DNA of 64,000 bases, from the NCBI GenBank assembly GCA_031386985.1, contig JANNCV010000022.1:13864-77863 (forward strand), written 5' to 3'. The notes under the pieces were generated by a model. It made no database searches and was not told the origin of the DNA. It saw only the letters and a program-made list of their open reading frames with translations. The position numbers and the translations under genes are program-made. Shown piece by piece: positions 27,499-35,234 of this stretch. Source of the stretch: JANJUB01 sp031386985. GTDB taxonomy: Bacteria > Armatimonadota > Fimbriimonadia > Fimbriimonadales > Fimbriimonadaceae. The stretch's first letter is position 1, and each line of letters starts with the position of its first letter.

Positions 27499-27540
27499 AA
27501 ACGGGGTGCGAGTGATCAACTCGCACCCCGTTTCTGTGTT
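27499..27540 (+). terminator. Rho-independent terminator of the MBG-repeat gene
   Basis: A perfect 15-bp stem (AAACGGGGTGCGAGT at 27499-27513 with its complement at 27519-27533) and a 5-nt loop, starting 11 bp after the stop codon. The 3' arm ends in TTT, and the sequence continues T-rich. Confidence 0.92.
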
Positions 27541-27658
27541 TTCCATCTCGATTTTGCGCTTTCGGGTAACATCTGAGTTCAATTTCGGCGTTGCGTCCAG
27601 TTGGACGCGCCAGATTGACCAGGAAGGATCACCCTACCTTCCATGAGATGATAGCTGT

Positions 27659-27735
27659 CGGGGCGTGGCGCAGTTTGGTAGCGCGCTTCCATGGGGTGGA
27701 AGAGGTCGCACGTTCGAATCGTGTCGCCCCGACCA
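27659..27735 (+). tRNA. tRNA-Pro (anticodon GGG)
   Basis: Full cloverleaf: acceptor CGGGGCG/CGCCCCG, anticodon stem CTTCC/GGAAG with loop ATGGGGT giving anticodon GGG, T-arm GTTCGAATC, encoded CCA end at 27733-27735. A short hairpin (GCGTCC/GGACGC) lies at 27592-27607 upstream. Confidence 0.96.
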
Positions 27736-27780
27736 GATTCGCAGAGAAACGCTTTCACTTCGTCTTTGAACGAGTTTGGA

Positions 27781-28194
27781 TCAATCTCGGTTGACGGCTA
27801 TAAGAAAGGTAACGTGAAAAATCGTGAAGCCGAGGACGCCAACCCAGCCAACTGCCCCGCCTTTGACGAAGCCGTTTTCGCTCGCAAACAGCAACGGAGC
27901 GAACCACATCGCTCCAAACGAGAACGCCCACGCGCCGAGCCATATCAGCCAATTGCCCTGCAATCGGCTGAACAAATTGCCGATGAACACTCCCAGAAGC
28001 ATGCCGATGTAAATGAACGGAGTCGTATAGGGGTCATCCGAAAGGGTGAAGCCTTCTGGGTATTGCAAGGAAACGGCACGATAACCCACCGCGCCGCCAA
28101 GTGCGGTCGTCACAAGCATCGCCACACCCTTGCGCCAGCCTGAAAACGAACTCTTGCCTCGATCAAAGCTGATGATCGTCCTTCGAAAATCCAT
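27781..28194 (-). CDS. Four-TM hypothetical membrane protein
   Basis: A 137-aa protein with a basic N-terminus and four hydrophobic helices (about 23-42, 58-76, 80-100 and 113-133). Family not recognised. The ATG at 28194 has no Shine-Dalgarno site; TATTAT (28204-28209 on this strand) lies 9 nt upstream. Its -10 overlaps that of the divergent pseudopilin-like gene, so the two cannot be transcribed at the same moment from these sites. Confidence 0.65.
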   Translation of the reverse strand: MDFRRTIISFDRGKSSFSGWRKGVAMLVTTALGGAVGYRAVSLQYPEGFTLSDDPYTTPFIYIGMLLGVFIGNLFSRLQGNWLIWLGAWAFSFGAMWFAPLLFASENGFVKGGAVGWVGVLGFTIFHVTFLIAVNRD

Positions 28195-28215
28195 CTATCC
28201 CTTATAATACAAGGT

Positions 28216-28509
28216 ATGCGGGAGGTGATCAGTAAGTGGTGTTGGCGGGATTGGGCGGTATGCGGAGTCATCTCTGTCTGTGTGCTTTGGATACTCTGGC
28301 CCTTTCAGGAAAATCATCGCGAACCGCCGGGGAGAAGCCAATGCCTCTCGAATCTCAAGCAAACCGCCACCGCAACGTCAATCTACATGAGCGATCACGA
28401 GGAGCGAATGCCCCTCGCGAACTGGATGGCGAGCATGATCCCTTACATCAAGGGGCGAGAAATCATGGAATGCCCGCTGGTTTTAAAGGATAGCAAGCAT
28501 TTCGGCTAA
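28216..28509 (+). CDS. Short pseudopilin/DUF1559-like protein
   Basis: A 97-aa protein with one N-terminal membrane helix (about 13-29) followed by the block C-L-S-N-L-K-Q-x-x-x-A-x-x-I-Y-x-x-D-x-x-E-R-x-P. This is characteristic of the type II secretion-like pseudopilins (DUF1559/prepilin group) expanded in Planctomycetes and Armatimonadota. It lacks a clear prepilin peptidase site and the long C-terminal part. The reading frame ends as it enters the hairpin repeat block at 28.5 kb, so it may be a truncated copy. TATAAT at 28203-28208 lies 7 nt before the ATG, implying a leaderless mRNA. A perfect GGAGGTGATC follows the ATG, so an internal start is possible. Confidence 0.6.
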   Translation: MREVISKWCWRDWAVCGVISVCVLWILWPFQENHREPPGRSQCLSNLKQTATATSIYMSDHEERMPLANWMASMIPYIKGREIMECPLVLKDSKHFG

Positions 28510-28559
28510 GCTCTCAAACTTGGCGCAATGGGGATTTTTGCGTTTCGACGAGAGATTTT

Positions 28560-28990
28560 GGATAGCTTCTGGCACCCTTCCAGGGTGCAAAAACACGGCC
28601 ATTCGAACCCGGGGTCAACCGGAGTTGAACCCGGGCTATTCAGATTTGACCCTTCCAGGGTCATTTTCCGCCAGACCCTGCGAGAGACATACGCAGCCCA
28701 CCCTGGTTTGAGCGAACACAACACCCCAAGTTGGAATCCGCCTGCTCCGCGCCCTGAAGCCTGTAGGCCTGACTGCTTTCTCAACAGGCCTTGGAAAGGT
28801 GCAGAAGGCCGAAAATGCATTCCTTGACAGCTCCGAAACGGGCGTAAAACGAAAAATAGGCACGAGCCCAGGCCCAACGGGCCGATAGAGTAAAGCGAAG
28901 GCCGATCAGGCCTGGAATTCTTGGACAGGCGATAGGCAAGCACTGGAAGTGCGACACAATTTCGGTTGACCGGGCGAGACGCCCAAGCCA
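28560..28990. repeat. Hairpin-dense intergenic element
   Basis: About 430 bp packed with short perfect hairpins having loops of 3-13 nt: 28572-28588 (GCACCCT/AGGGTGC), 28648-28662 (GACCCT/AGGGTC), 28765-28791 (AGGCCTG/CAGGCCT), 28871-28883 (GGCCC/GGGCC), 28899-28913 (AGGCC/GGCCT), 28940-28952 (GCACT/AGTGC) and 28972-28984 (GGGCG/CGCCC). Several are followed by CGAYA (CGATAG, CGACAC), a pattern I know from dispersed palindromic repeat blocks of planctomycetes and relatives. Frames open on both strands here (for example 28506-28991 on the minus strand) are by-products of the repeats. Confidence 0.7.
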
Positions 28991-28994
28991 CGAG

Positions 28995-29492
28995 TTACCG
29001 ATAATTCCCAAAAGATACGGGGAAAGGGAGCTCCATCTCTTTGATAAAAGCCATCGCCTTTTGCAGGTCGTCCTTGTCTTTCCCCGTCACCCGTAGCTCG
29101 TCGCCCTGAATCTGTGAGTTCACTTTCAGGGCCTTGTTCTCTTTGATGAGGCGATTGATCTTCTTGCCCTCATCCTGCGGAATTCCCACCTTGAACTCCA
29201 CCTTCTGGCGGATGCTCATGCCCGTGCCGTGCTCCGTTTTGCTCCAACCAATCTGGCGCATATCTATCCCGCGCTTCAGCAGTTTCGAAATCAAAATGTC
29301 CTTCAGCTGCTCCATCTTGAATTCGTCGTCCGCAGTGAGCGTAATGTCCTCTTTCTCCTGGGAAATGTCGCACTTCGAACCCTTGAAGTCATACCGGTTC
29401 GCCAGCTCTTTCTGAGCCTGATCCACCGCGTTCTTCACCTCTTGCTGGTCAACTTTACTGTAAACGTCAAACGAGAATTCTTTGGAAGCCAT
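28995..29492 (-). CDS. yajQ: YajQ-family nucleotide-binding protein
   Basis: A 165-aa protein of the YajQ/UPF0234 family, two ferredoxin-like halves; some members bind cyclic di-GMP and act as transcription co-regulators. Hallmarks: F-S-F-D-V-Y-S-K-V-D at the N-terminus, R-Y-D-F-K-G-S near 35, D-E-F-K-M-E-Q-L-K-D near 58, and the ending Q-x-A-M-A-F-I-K-E-M-E-L-P-F-P-V-S-F-x-N-Y-R. Full length and intact. No linked signalling genes are nearby. Confidence 0.95.
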   Translation of the reverse strand: MASKEFSFDVYSKVDQQEVKNAVDQAQKELANRYDFKGSKCDISQEKEDITLTADDEFKMEQLKDILISKLLKRGIDMRQIGWSKTEHGTGMSIRQKVEFKVGIPQDEGKKINRLIKENKALKVNSQIQGDELRVTGKDKDDLQKAMAFIKEMELPFPVSFGNYR

Positions 29493-29573
29493 CTTCTAAT
29501 TAAGGTACCGGAAATCTCTGGAGGCGATGGGAGGTGGAAATGGTCCTACCTGTCCAACATAAACGAAAGCAAA

Positions 29574-29603
29574 AAAGGCCCCAAGCGAGAGCTTGGGGCC
29601 TTT
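29574..29603 (-). terminator. Rho-independent terminator of the PEP-CTERM gene
   Basis: A 13-bp perfect stem (AAAGGCCCCAAGC / GCTTGGGGCCTTT at 29574-29586 and 29591-29603) with loop GAGA. On the minus strand the stem runs into six consecutive T. It lies 12 bp after the stop of the gene at 29616-30413. Confidence 0.92.
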
Positions 29604-29615
29604 GAATGACAGAAT

Positions 29616-30413
29616 TTACTTCTTTCGTCGTCGAAGCAGAGCGGCTACGCCAAGGCCAAGAGCGGCCATGGTCGCCGGCTCTGGGGTTGCGTTTCCGCTG
29701 ATTGTCATGTTGTCGATCGCGAGGGTTGCGTCGTTACCTGCGTCGTTCACATCTTGCCAGCGCACCCAAATGCTTTCGCCATTGGCGAGCGGGGTTGCAA
29801 ACGTCAGCGTCGCATTACGCGCTACCTGGTTTGCGGCCACGTTTCCGTCAATGGCTCCGTTTGTAGTAACGGGCGCGGGACCCACGAGGTTCCAACCAGT
29901 TTCACCGGTGAAGCTACTTGCGGAGGAGAGGAAGTCGGTCGCGGTTGCCGCGCTTACGCTACTTCGAGCCCAACTCGCGGCAATCGTATTTTGCGTAGTT
30001 GTGGATGTTCTCCAGTTTTCTTGAGTAAAGCTAATGTTCATCCAAGCCAGGGTTCCGCCCGTGTTATTCGTAATCTGAACTCCAAAAGCCATGATGTTTG
30101 AGCCCGAGGCAAGCGAACCGAGAGCATGCTCCGCCGACCCAGCATTGGCCAATCCATAAAGGCTTCCCGCGTTCTGCCCGCCAAATCCAATCAACAGACC
30201 GGTCGCGGTTGTGCCCGTTCCAGCGAGCTTTGTGCCCTGCCATTGTCCTTCACCCGGAATCGCGGATTGAACACCTGGGGTTGCGCTAAATGTGCCTGTG
30301 GAGGCGATCAAGCTATCAAAGTCTTCAAAAATCGGGCTACCCACAAAGCTAATCTGCGCATTTGCGGCGGCACCGACAACGGCTAAACCTAAAACAAAAA
30401 AAGTTTTCTTCAT
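29616..30413 (-). CDS. Exported PEP-CTERM-tailed protein
   Basis: A 265-aa protein with a signal peptide (1-19, A-A-N-A). The 220-residue beta-rich ectodomain has repeated W-x-x-x-x-L and N-T-G-G-T segments. The C-terminus is a classic PEP-CTERM sorting signal: P-E-P-A-T motif, a hydrophobic stretch M-A-A-L-G-L-G-V-A-A-L-L, then R-R-R-K-K. Such tails are cut by an exosortase and tie the protein to exopolysaccharide-linked surface export; no exosortase gene is in the window. A TATAAT hexamer and a GAGGA ribosome site precede the ATG, and a strong terminator follows. Confidence 0.88.
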   Translation of the reverse strand: MKKTFFVLGLAVVGAAANAQISFVGSPIFEDFDSLIASTGTFSATPGVQSAIPGEGQWQGTKLAGTGTTATGLLIGFGGQNAGSLYGLANAGSAEHALGSLASGSNIMAFGVQITNNTGGTLAWMNISFTQENWRTSTTTQNTIAASWARSSVSAATATDFLSSASSFTGETGWNLVGPAPVTTNGAIDGNVAANQVARNATLTFATPLANGESIWVRWQDVNDAGNDATLAIDNMTISGNATPEPATMAALGLGVAALLRRRKK

Positions 30414-30503
30414 ATCATCCTCAATCGAACTGCTAAATTATATCAGCTGTAACTCGCTAGATTCTAATATCGGTCAAAAACCCGGTAATTCCTCTAGGGG
30501 TTT

Positions 30504-31694
30504 TCATAGAAGTTTAACGGAAACGATGGCATCGCGCAGGGTTTGGAGGGACTCTGCGACGTCCCCGCTTGTTATGATCAACGGAGGGACGAAGCGAAGA
30601 GTGCTTTCGTCGGTGGCGTTGATGATCAGGCCGTTTTTCAGGCAAGCCGCGACGATTTCCCGGGCGATAGGGCGATTGAGGATCGCACCGCGCATAAGAC
30701 CATGACCTCGCACCTCGACAATAGGATCGCCGATCGCTTGCAATCCTAGGGCCAACTCCGCTCCCCGCTCCACCGCGTTTTGAAGCAATCCTTCGCTTTC
30801 AATTGTGTTCAATACTGCCAACGCCGTCGCACAAGCCAGCGCGCTTCCGCCAAACGTGCTGCCATGATCTCCCGCTTCCAAAATCGTGTTCGACCCTTTC
30901 CGCGTGAGGCATGCCCCGATGGGAAACCCACCGCCCAATGCCTTCGCGAGAATGACCATATCGGGCTTGATCCCAAACCGCTGAATCGCTAGCCAAAATC
31001 CCGTTCGCCCCATCCCCGTTTGAACTTCATCCACGATCATAAAAGCGTCTATTTCATCACAGAGGCGACGTATTTCGCCCAGATATGCGGCGGTCATGGT
31101 CGTCAATCCGCCCTCGCCTTGGATGGGCTCAACCAGAACCGCCGCTGTTTTCTTGTTGACAGCCTGATGGAGCTCCAACTCATTGTCAGCCGTAACATAG
31201 CGGAAACCCGGAATCAGCGGCCGAAATGACTTTTGATACTTCTCCTGCCCAGTCGCGGCAAGAGCCCCCAACGTTCGCCCATGAAAGCTTCGATGCAAAC
31301 TGACAAACTCATAATCGCCCTCGGGACACTTTGACAATCCATGCTTCTTAGCAATTTTTAGCGCGGCTTCAACCGCCGTCGTCCCATCATTGGCAAAGAA
31401 AACCCGGTCCATCCCCGTAAGCTGGCATAGCTTTTCCGCCAGCCTCACCTGCGGCTCCGTCAGCAAATGATTGGAGGTGTGAATAAGGGTTTGGGCTTGC
31501 TCGTGCATCGCCGCCACCATGGCGGGATGGCAATGGCCCAACGCATCCACCGCGATTCCAGCCAGAAAATCGAGATACTCTTTGCCCTCGCTATCCCAGA
31601 TCCGCGCACCCTTACCGCGAACAAAAACTCCGGGCTGGCGCTTGTATGTCGGCAAAATGTACCGGGCGTCGAGTTCGAGAATTTTCTCCCTCAT
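30504..31694 (-). CDS. Class III PLP aminotransferase (ArgD/RocD type)
   Basis: Acetylornithine/ornithine aminotransferase of PLP fold type I, 396 aa. The PLP lysine is Lys251 (I-L-A-K-A-L-G-G-G) and the ring-nitrogen aspartate Asp222 (V-D-E-V-Q-T-G-M-G-R-T-G). N-D-G-T-T-A-V-E-A-A near 102 binds the phosphate. Sequence alone does not separate argD from rocD. Its start overlaps the arginase stop (ATGA at 31691-31694), and this coupling favours arginine breakdown: arginase makes ornithine and this enzyme transaminates it to glutamate semialdehyde (inference from context). Confidence 0.92.
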   Translation of the reverse strand: MREKILELDARYILPTYKRQPGVFVRGKGARIWDSEGKEYLDFLAGIAVDALGHCHPAMVAAMHEQAQTLIHTSNHLLTEPQVRLAEKLCQLTGMDRVFFANDGTTAVEAALKIAKKHGLSKCPEGDYEFVSLHRSFHGRTLGALAATGQEKYQKSFRPLIPGFRYVTADNELELHQAVNKKTAAVLVEPIQGEGGLTTMTAAYLGEIRRLCDEIDAFMIVDEVQTGMGRTGFWLAIQRFGIKPDMVILAKALGGGFPIGACLTRKGSNTILEAGDHGSTFGGSALACATALAVLNTIESEGLLQNAVERGAELALGLQAIGDPIVEVRGHGLMRGAILNRPIAREIVAACLKNGLIINATDESTLRFVPPLIITSGDVAESLQTLRDAIVSVKLL

Positions 31695-32626
31695 TTCGCT
31701 CCAAGAATTGTTTTCCCAAAGAGCGAGCCGACAAACTCAACCGCGACCTTTGCTGTGGCGTTGTACGTATCCACCAGCGGATTGATTTCCACGACATCAA
31801 GCCCGGCAAGGCGATATTTCTTCTCAGAAAGATACTCGTGAAAGACTTCGGCTAGCAAGTGCATTTCCCGATAACTCAGGCCTCCACGTACGGCAGTGCC
31901 CGTTCCAGGCGCGAGAATCGGGTCCAATACGTCAACGTCAAAGCTGAGCCAGACGCGCTGGCACTTTGTGCTGAGGAGCCACTTGTGCATTCGCTCAACT
32001 TCAAACACCAGTCCCCGGCGATCAATGTCGTTCATAGTCGAAACGTATCCCGTCTCTTTTCTCTTTAACCGTTTGCTCTCGCCGACATCTACAGAACGAA
32101 GGCCGATCCAGCCCGCATTTTTGGGGTTGAGCGGGGTTCGCGATAAATCGCAAAGTCGTTCCCATTGATCTCCCGCAATGCCCCGGATGGATGTAGGCTC
32201 GCTCATGAGAGCCCCAATCGTCATCCCATGAATATTGCCGCTGGGGGAGGTATCGGGCGTGTTCAGGTCAGCGTGAGCATCCACCCAAACCAGCGCCAAA
32301 TCATCGCCAAAATAGTTCAATGCGGCCGAAACGGAGCCGATGCTTATGGAGTGATCGCCACCGACGACGAGCGGGATGCGGTGATTCAAGAGGCTACGAT
32401 CAACCTCGCTCATGAGTCGCTTCAAGGTCTGGATCAGCGGCGCAAACTGCTTTAGGGTTCGGTCCGATTTCGTTGGAAAAGGAACCCGCACATCGCCGCG
32501 ATCTTCGAAATCGAAGCCTAAACCTCTTACCGTTGCATCAAGTTCGGCCAGCCTAAGAGCGGCTGGACCGAGACGGGAGCCGGGACGATAGCCGCAATAA
32601 TCAAAGGGCACCCCAATCAAATCCAT
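31691..32626 (-). CDS. rocF: Arginase
   Basis: Binuclear manganese ureohydrolase converting arginine to ornithine and urea, 311 aa. Metal ligands are visible as His92 (G-G-D-H-S), Asp116, His118 and Asp120 (V-D-A-H-A-D) and the pair in S-F-D-V-D-V-L-D-P near 230. The substrate-specificity segment S-G-N-I-H-G and the C-terminal V-E-I-N-P are present. Agmatinase is less likely, given H-A-D-L-N-T and I-H-G-M. The ATG at 32626 lies 6 nt after TAGAAT (32633-32638) with no Shine-Dalgarno site, so the mRNA is probably leaderless. First gene of the arginine-degradation pair. Confidence 0.93.
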   Translation of the reverse strand: MDLIGVPFDYCGYRPGSRLGPAALRLAELDATVRGLGFDFEDRGDVRVPFPTKSDRTLKQFAPLIQTLKRLMSEVDRSLLNHRIPLVVGGDHSISIGSVSAALNYFGDDLALVWVDAHADLNTPDTSPSGNIHGMTIGALMSEPTSIRGIAGDQWERLCDLSRTPLNPKNAGWIGLRSVDVGESKRLKRKETGYVSTMNDIDRRGLVFEVERMHKWLLSTKCQRVWLSFDVDVLDPILAPGTGTAVRGGLSYREMHLLAEVFHEYLSEKKYRLAGLDVVEINPLVDTYNATAKVAVEFVGSLFGKTILGAK

Positions 32627-32645
32627 CCCAGGATTCTACCAAGGC

Positions 32646-33419
32646 CTAGCCTCCTCCAATCGGATCCAGCGAGTTGGGATAGAACGTGAAAATAAAGTGC
32701 GGCTTTTCGGCGGGCTCAAAGTCGTAGAACTTCAAGAACGCTCCCGCTGGCCCAATCTGCCACTTACCCTCGGGCAAACTCGCAAACACTTGAAGGACGA
32801 CCTTGTTCGAGTACTGGATCGCATAGTTAAATTGTCCAATTTTAGCGGCCCAGTTATCCGCCCCGGCCGTGTCATAAACCACCATTCGCTGGGCTCCATC
32901 CAACCCCGCTCTCGGCAATGGAGAATCGAACGACACTTGCACCGACTTGGTTTCCTTGGGCTTAAAAGTCAAGTTAATGACGTAGTTCTTCTCATAGAAC
33001 TGCGCCCATACCCCGTTGGCCCTCTGCTTTTCCGTTGGCTCTCGCCGCGTGACCTTCTCTTCGATTGGCGTCACCTTCAACTTACTCACTTGGAAAGAAA
33101 TGTGCATGTTTTGGATTTGGTTCCAAGTCACTTGGCGACCGCGAACCGGTAGCTTGATTGCGATGCTAACCACGCCATCGGTAGTGTTGCGAAAGGTAGA
33201 AAGGGATTCAAAACGCTGGGTCTTCAGGTCAATCTTGTAAGTTGCGCTATGGGTGAGTAAATGAAGGGTTTGCCGCTGCGTGGCCGGCGGATGCCCCAAC
33301 TCATTAGGATGGGCGATCACATTTTGCTTCCCCGGCAAGAATGTTTCGGGAAAACAAGGATAGATGACGCTTGCCGTAGTTGGAATTGTTTGGGCGAGCG
33401 CGAGAAATACGGCGATCAT
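32646..33419 (-). CDS. Secreted hypothetical protein
   Basis: An unrecognised 257-aa protein. The ATG at 33419 opens a signal peptide (I-A-V-F-L-A-L-A-Q-T-I-P-T-T-A-S); a TTG at 33458 would add 13 residues. The mature part is beta-strand rich with F-Y-E-K-N-Y-V-I-N-L-T-F-K-P-K-E-T-K-S-V typical of an Ig-like fold, and no catalytic motif. It diverges from the secreted protein gene at 33480, with 60 bp between starts. It ends 19 bp upstream of the arginase gene, so read-through into arginine degradation is possible. Confidence 0.7.
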   Translation of the reverse strand: MIAVFLALAQTIPTTASVIYPCFPETFLPGKQNVIAHPNELGHPPATQRQTLHLLTHSATYKIDLKTQRFESLSTFRNTTDGVVSIAIKLPVRGRQVTWNQIQNMHISFQVSKLKVTPIEEKVTRREPTEKQRANGVWAQFYEKNYVINLTFKPKETKSVQVSFDSPLPRAGLDGAQRMVVYDTAGADNWAAKIGQFNYAIQYSNKVVLQVFASLPEGKWQIGPAGAFLKFYDFEPAEKPHFIFTFYPNSLDPIGGG

Positions 33420-33479
33420 GCCTTGTAATACGCCTTTCGCAGCCCGAGGATACGTCAATAACTTGTAAAATCAATGCTG

Positions 33480-34172
33480 ATGAAACGGTTGCCCCTCTTT
33501 CTATTACTCGGCTTGGCTGTGATTGCACTGGCCCAAAGCCCTTTGGTTCGAACGGCGAAAGTCGGAGACATCGCAACATTTTCATTGAAGATGACCCTCA
33601 CGGTTTTTGGCGATGAAGCCATTTACACCTCTACTGTTCAAGAGAAGGTTGTGGAAGTTTCTGCGGAAGGAAACATTTCGATAGAGAAGTCTCAGACCAA
33701 CTACAAAGCCACCCTTTTCGGCGAGGAAGCAATCGTGGCAAACGAGGACATCCCCAAGCCCGTTTATACGTCGAAGCCCAACGGCGCAATCGTTGGCATT
33801 AAGAGCGATTTGCAGAAAGCCGACGTTTATCGAATGGCTGAGTTTGAAGCGGTGAGGTTGCCGGCAAAGGCCGTCGCCGTTGGTGACACATACTCGGTTG
33901 AAATTGCAGCCAATACAAAGCTCGGAACCCACAAAGCAAAAGCCGACTACAAAATCGAAGCATCGGAGATGGTCGCGAATTATGACACTTTTGTCGCAAC
34001 CTTCACTTATGCCGAACAAATCCCCGATAATCCGGCCAGTTCAGCCGGCAAGGTTTGGATCAGCAAAGCCGACGGCTCCGTTGTGAAGCTTGAAGCGACT
34101 TGGACCAACGCCCCGATCCCGGAAGCACCAGGTCAAACTTCGGGAACGGTTAAGCTTGAGCGGATCGGCTAG
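33480..34172 (+). CDS. Secreted hypothetical protein
   Basis: An unrecognised 230-aa protein with a signal peptide (K-R-L-P-L-F-L-L-L-G-L-A-V-I-A-L-A-Q) and a beta-rich mature chain with no cysteine. The start is placed at the second ATG (33480) because TAAAAT at 33466-33471 ends 8 nt upstream, matching the leaderless pattern seen elsewhere here. The ATG at 33474 would add two residues. The stop lies 2 bp before the TTG of the downstream oxidoreductase. Confidence 0.72.
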   Translation: MKRLPLFLLLGLAVIALAQSPLVRTAKVGDIATFSLKMTLTVFGDEAIYTSTVQEKVVEVSAEGNISIEKSQTNYKATLFGEEAIVANEDIPKPVYTSKPNGAIVGIKSDLQKADVYRMAEFEAVRLPAKAVAVGDTYSVEIAANTKLGTHKAKADYKIEASEMVANYDTFVATFTYAEQIPDNPASSAGKVWISKADGSVVKLEATWTNAPIPEAPGQTSGTVKLERIG

Positions 34173-34174
34173 TT

Positions 34175-35221
34175 TTGGCTTTTCGTCAACATCCCGATCT
34201 GCCTGACGCTTCGCTTCCAATTGCAGTTATTGGAGGGGGAAGCATTGTTCGAAATGCCCACTTGCCCGCTTACAGAATGTGCGTGTTTGAGGTTGTTTCG
34301 GTTTTCGATTCAATCCCTACCATCGCCTCAAATTTGGCGCGAGATTTTGGAATATCCTACGTCGCGGAATCGGTTGAAGCTCTTGTTGCTCAGGCTCCTT
34401 CTGATGTTGTTTTTGATGTTGCGGTGCCCGCGATTGCCATCATTCCTACGCTGCAAGCACTTCCAGACGGAGCATATGTTTTGGTTCAGAAACCGATGGG
34501 AGAGAACCTCGTTCAAGCCCATGAGATTTTCGATTTGTGCAAGAAAAAGCACTTAAAGATGGCCGTAAACTTCCAACTCCGGTCCGCGCCCTACAGCTTG
34601 GTTGCGCGCGATATTATCGGGCAAGGGCTTGTCGGCGAGATTGTAGAAATCGAGGTCTCGGTTTGTGTTCACACCCCGTGGGCGATGTGGGATTTTCTTG
34701 AAAAGGCCCCTCGGATGGAAATCGTGTATCACTCGATTCACTATCTCGATCTTATCCGGTGTCTGCTGGGCAACCCCGTTAGCGTCAAGGCGAACACCTT
34801 AAAACACGATGCGTCCCCCAAGCTACATTCAAGCCGCTCGGCTATGATTCTAGATTACGGCCCTCGTTGTCGGGCGATGGTGAACACCTATCACGCCCAT
34901 GATTACGGTCCCAAGCACCAGCGATCAGAGTTCAGGATTGAGGGCACCAAAGGCGTGATCAAGTTTCAAATGGGGCTGAACATGGACTATCCAACCGGGG
35001 AGCGCGATTGGTTCGAATGGTGCCGTCTCGGTGGAAACTGGGAAGAAATCCCACTGGAAGGAAGCTGGTTCCCCCACGCTTTTCGGGGCCCAATGTCGGC
35101 AATGATGACGTGGACCTCAGGCGGAGATCGTCCCGAAACTCACGCTGAGGATGCCTTACAAACGATGGCGTTGGTGGAAGCTTGCTACGAAGACGCCTCA
35201 AAGCCCGGAACCAAAATGTAG
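34175..35221 (+). CDS. Gfo/Idh/MocA-family oxidoreductase
   Basis: NAD(P)-dependent sugar or inositol dehydrogenase-like protein, 348 aa. The N-terminal Rossmann fold carries G-G-G-S-I-V near residue 20. The cofactor/substrate strand K-P-M-G-E-N near 110 supplies the conserved lysine (E-K-P in most members; here Q-K-P). The C-terminal alpha/beta domain includes H-S-I-H-Y-L-D-L-I near 190. The start is a TTG at 34175, 2 bp after the previous stop, suggesting coupling. It converges on a fuconolactonase-like gene, which together would fit oxidation of a sugar to its lactone and lactone hydrolysis (inference). Confidence 0.88.
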   Translation: MAFRQHPDLPDASLPIAVIGGGSIVRNAHLPAYRMCVFEVVSVFDSIPTIASNLARDFGISYVAESVEALVAQAPSDVVFDVAVPAIAIIPTLQALPDGAYVLVQKPMGENLVQAHEIFDLCKKKHLKMAVNFQLRSAPYSLVARDIIGQGLVGEIVEIEVSVCVHTPWAMWDFLEKAPRMEIVYHSIHYLDLIRCLLGNPVSVKANTLKHDASPKLHSSRSAMILDYGPRCRAMVNTYHAHDYGPKHQRSEFRIEGTKGVIKFQMGLNMDYPTGERDWFEWCRLGGNWEEIPLEGSWFPHAFRGPMSAMMTWTSGGDRPETHAEDALQTMALVEACYEDASKPGTKM

Positions 35222-35234
35222 CAACGTGCCAACC

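Noticed and set aside
28506..28991. 161-aa minus-strand frame and several overlapping + frames
   Set aside because: All lie in the hairpin-dense element and have repeat-driven composition.
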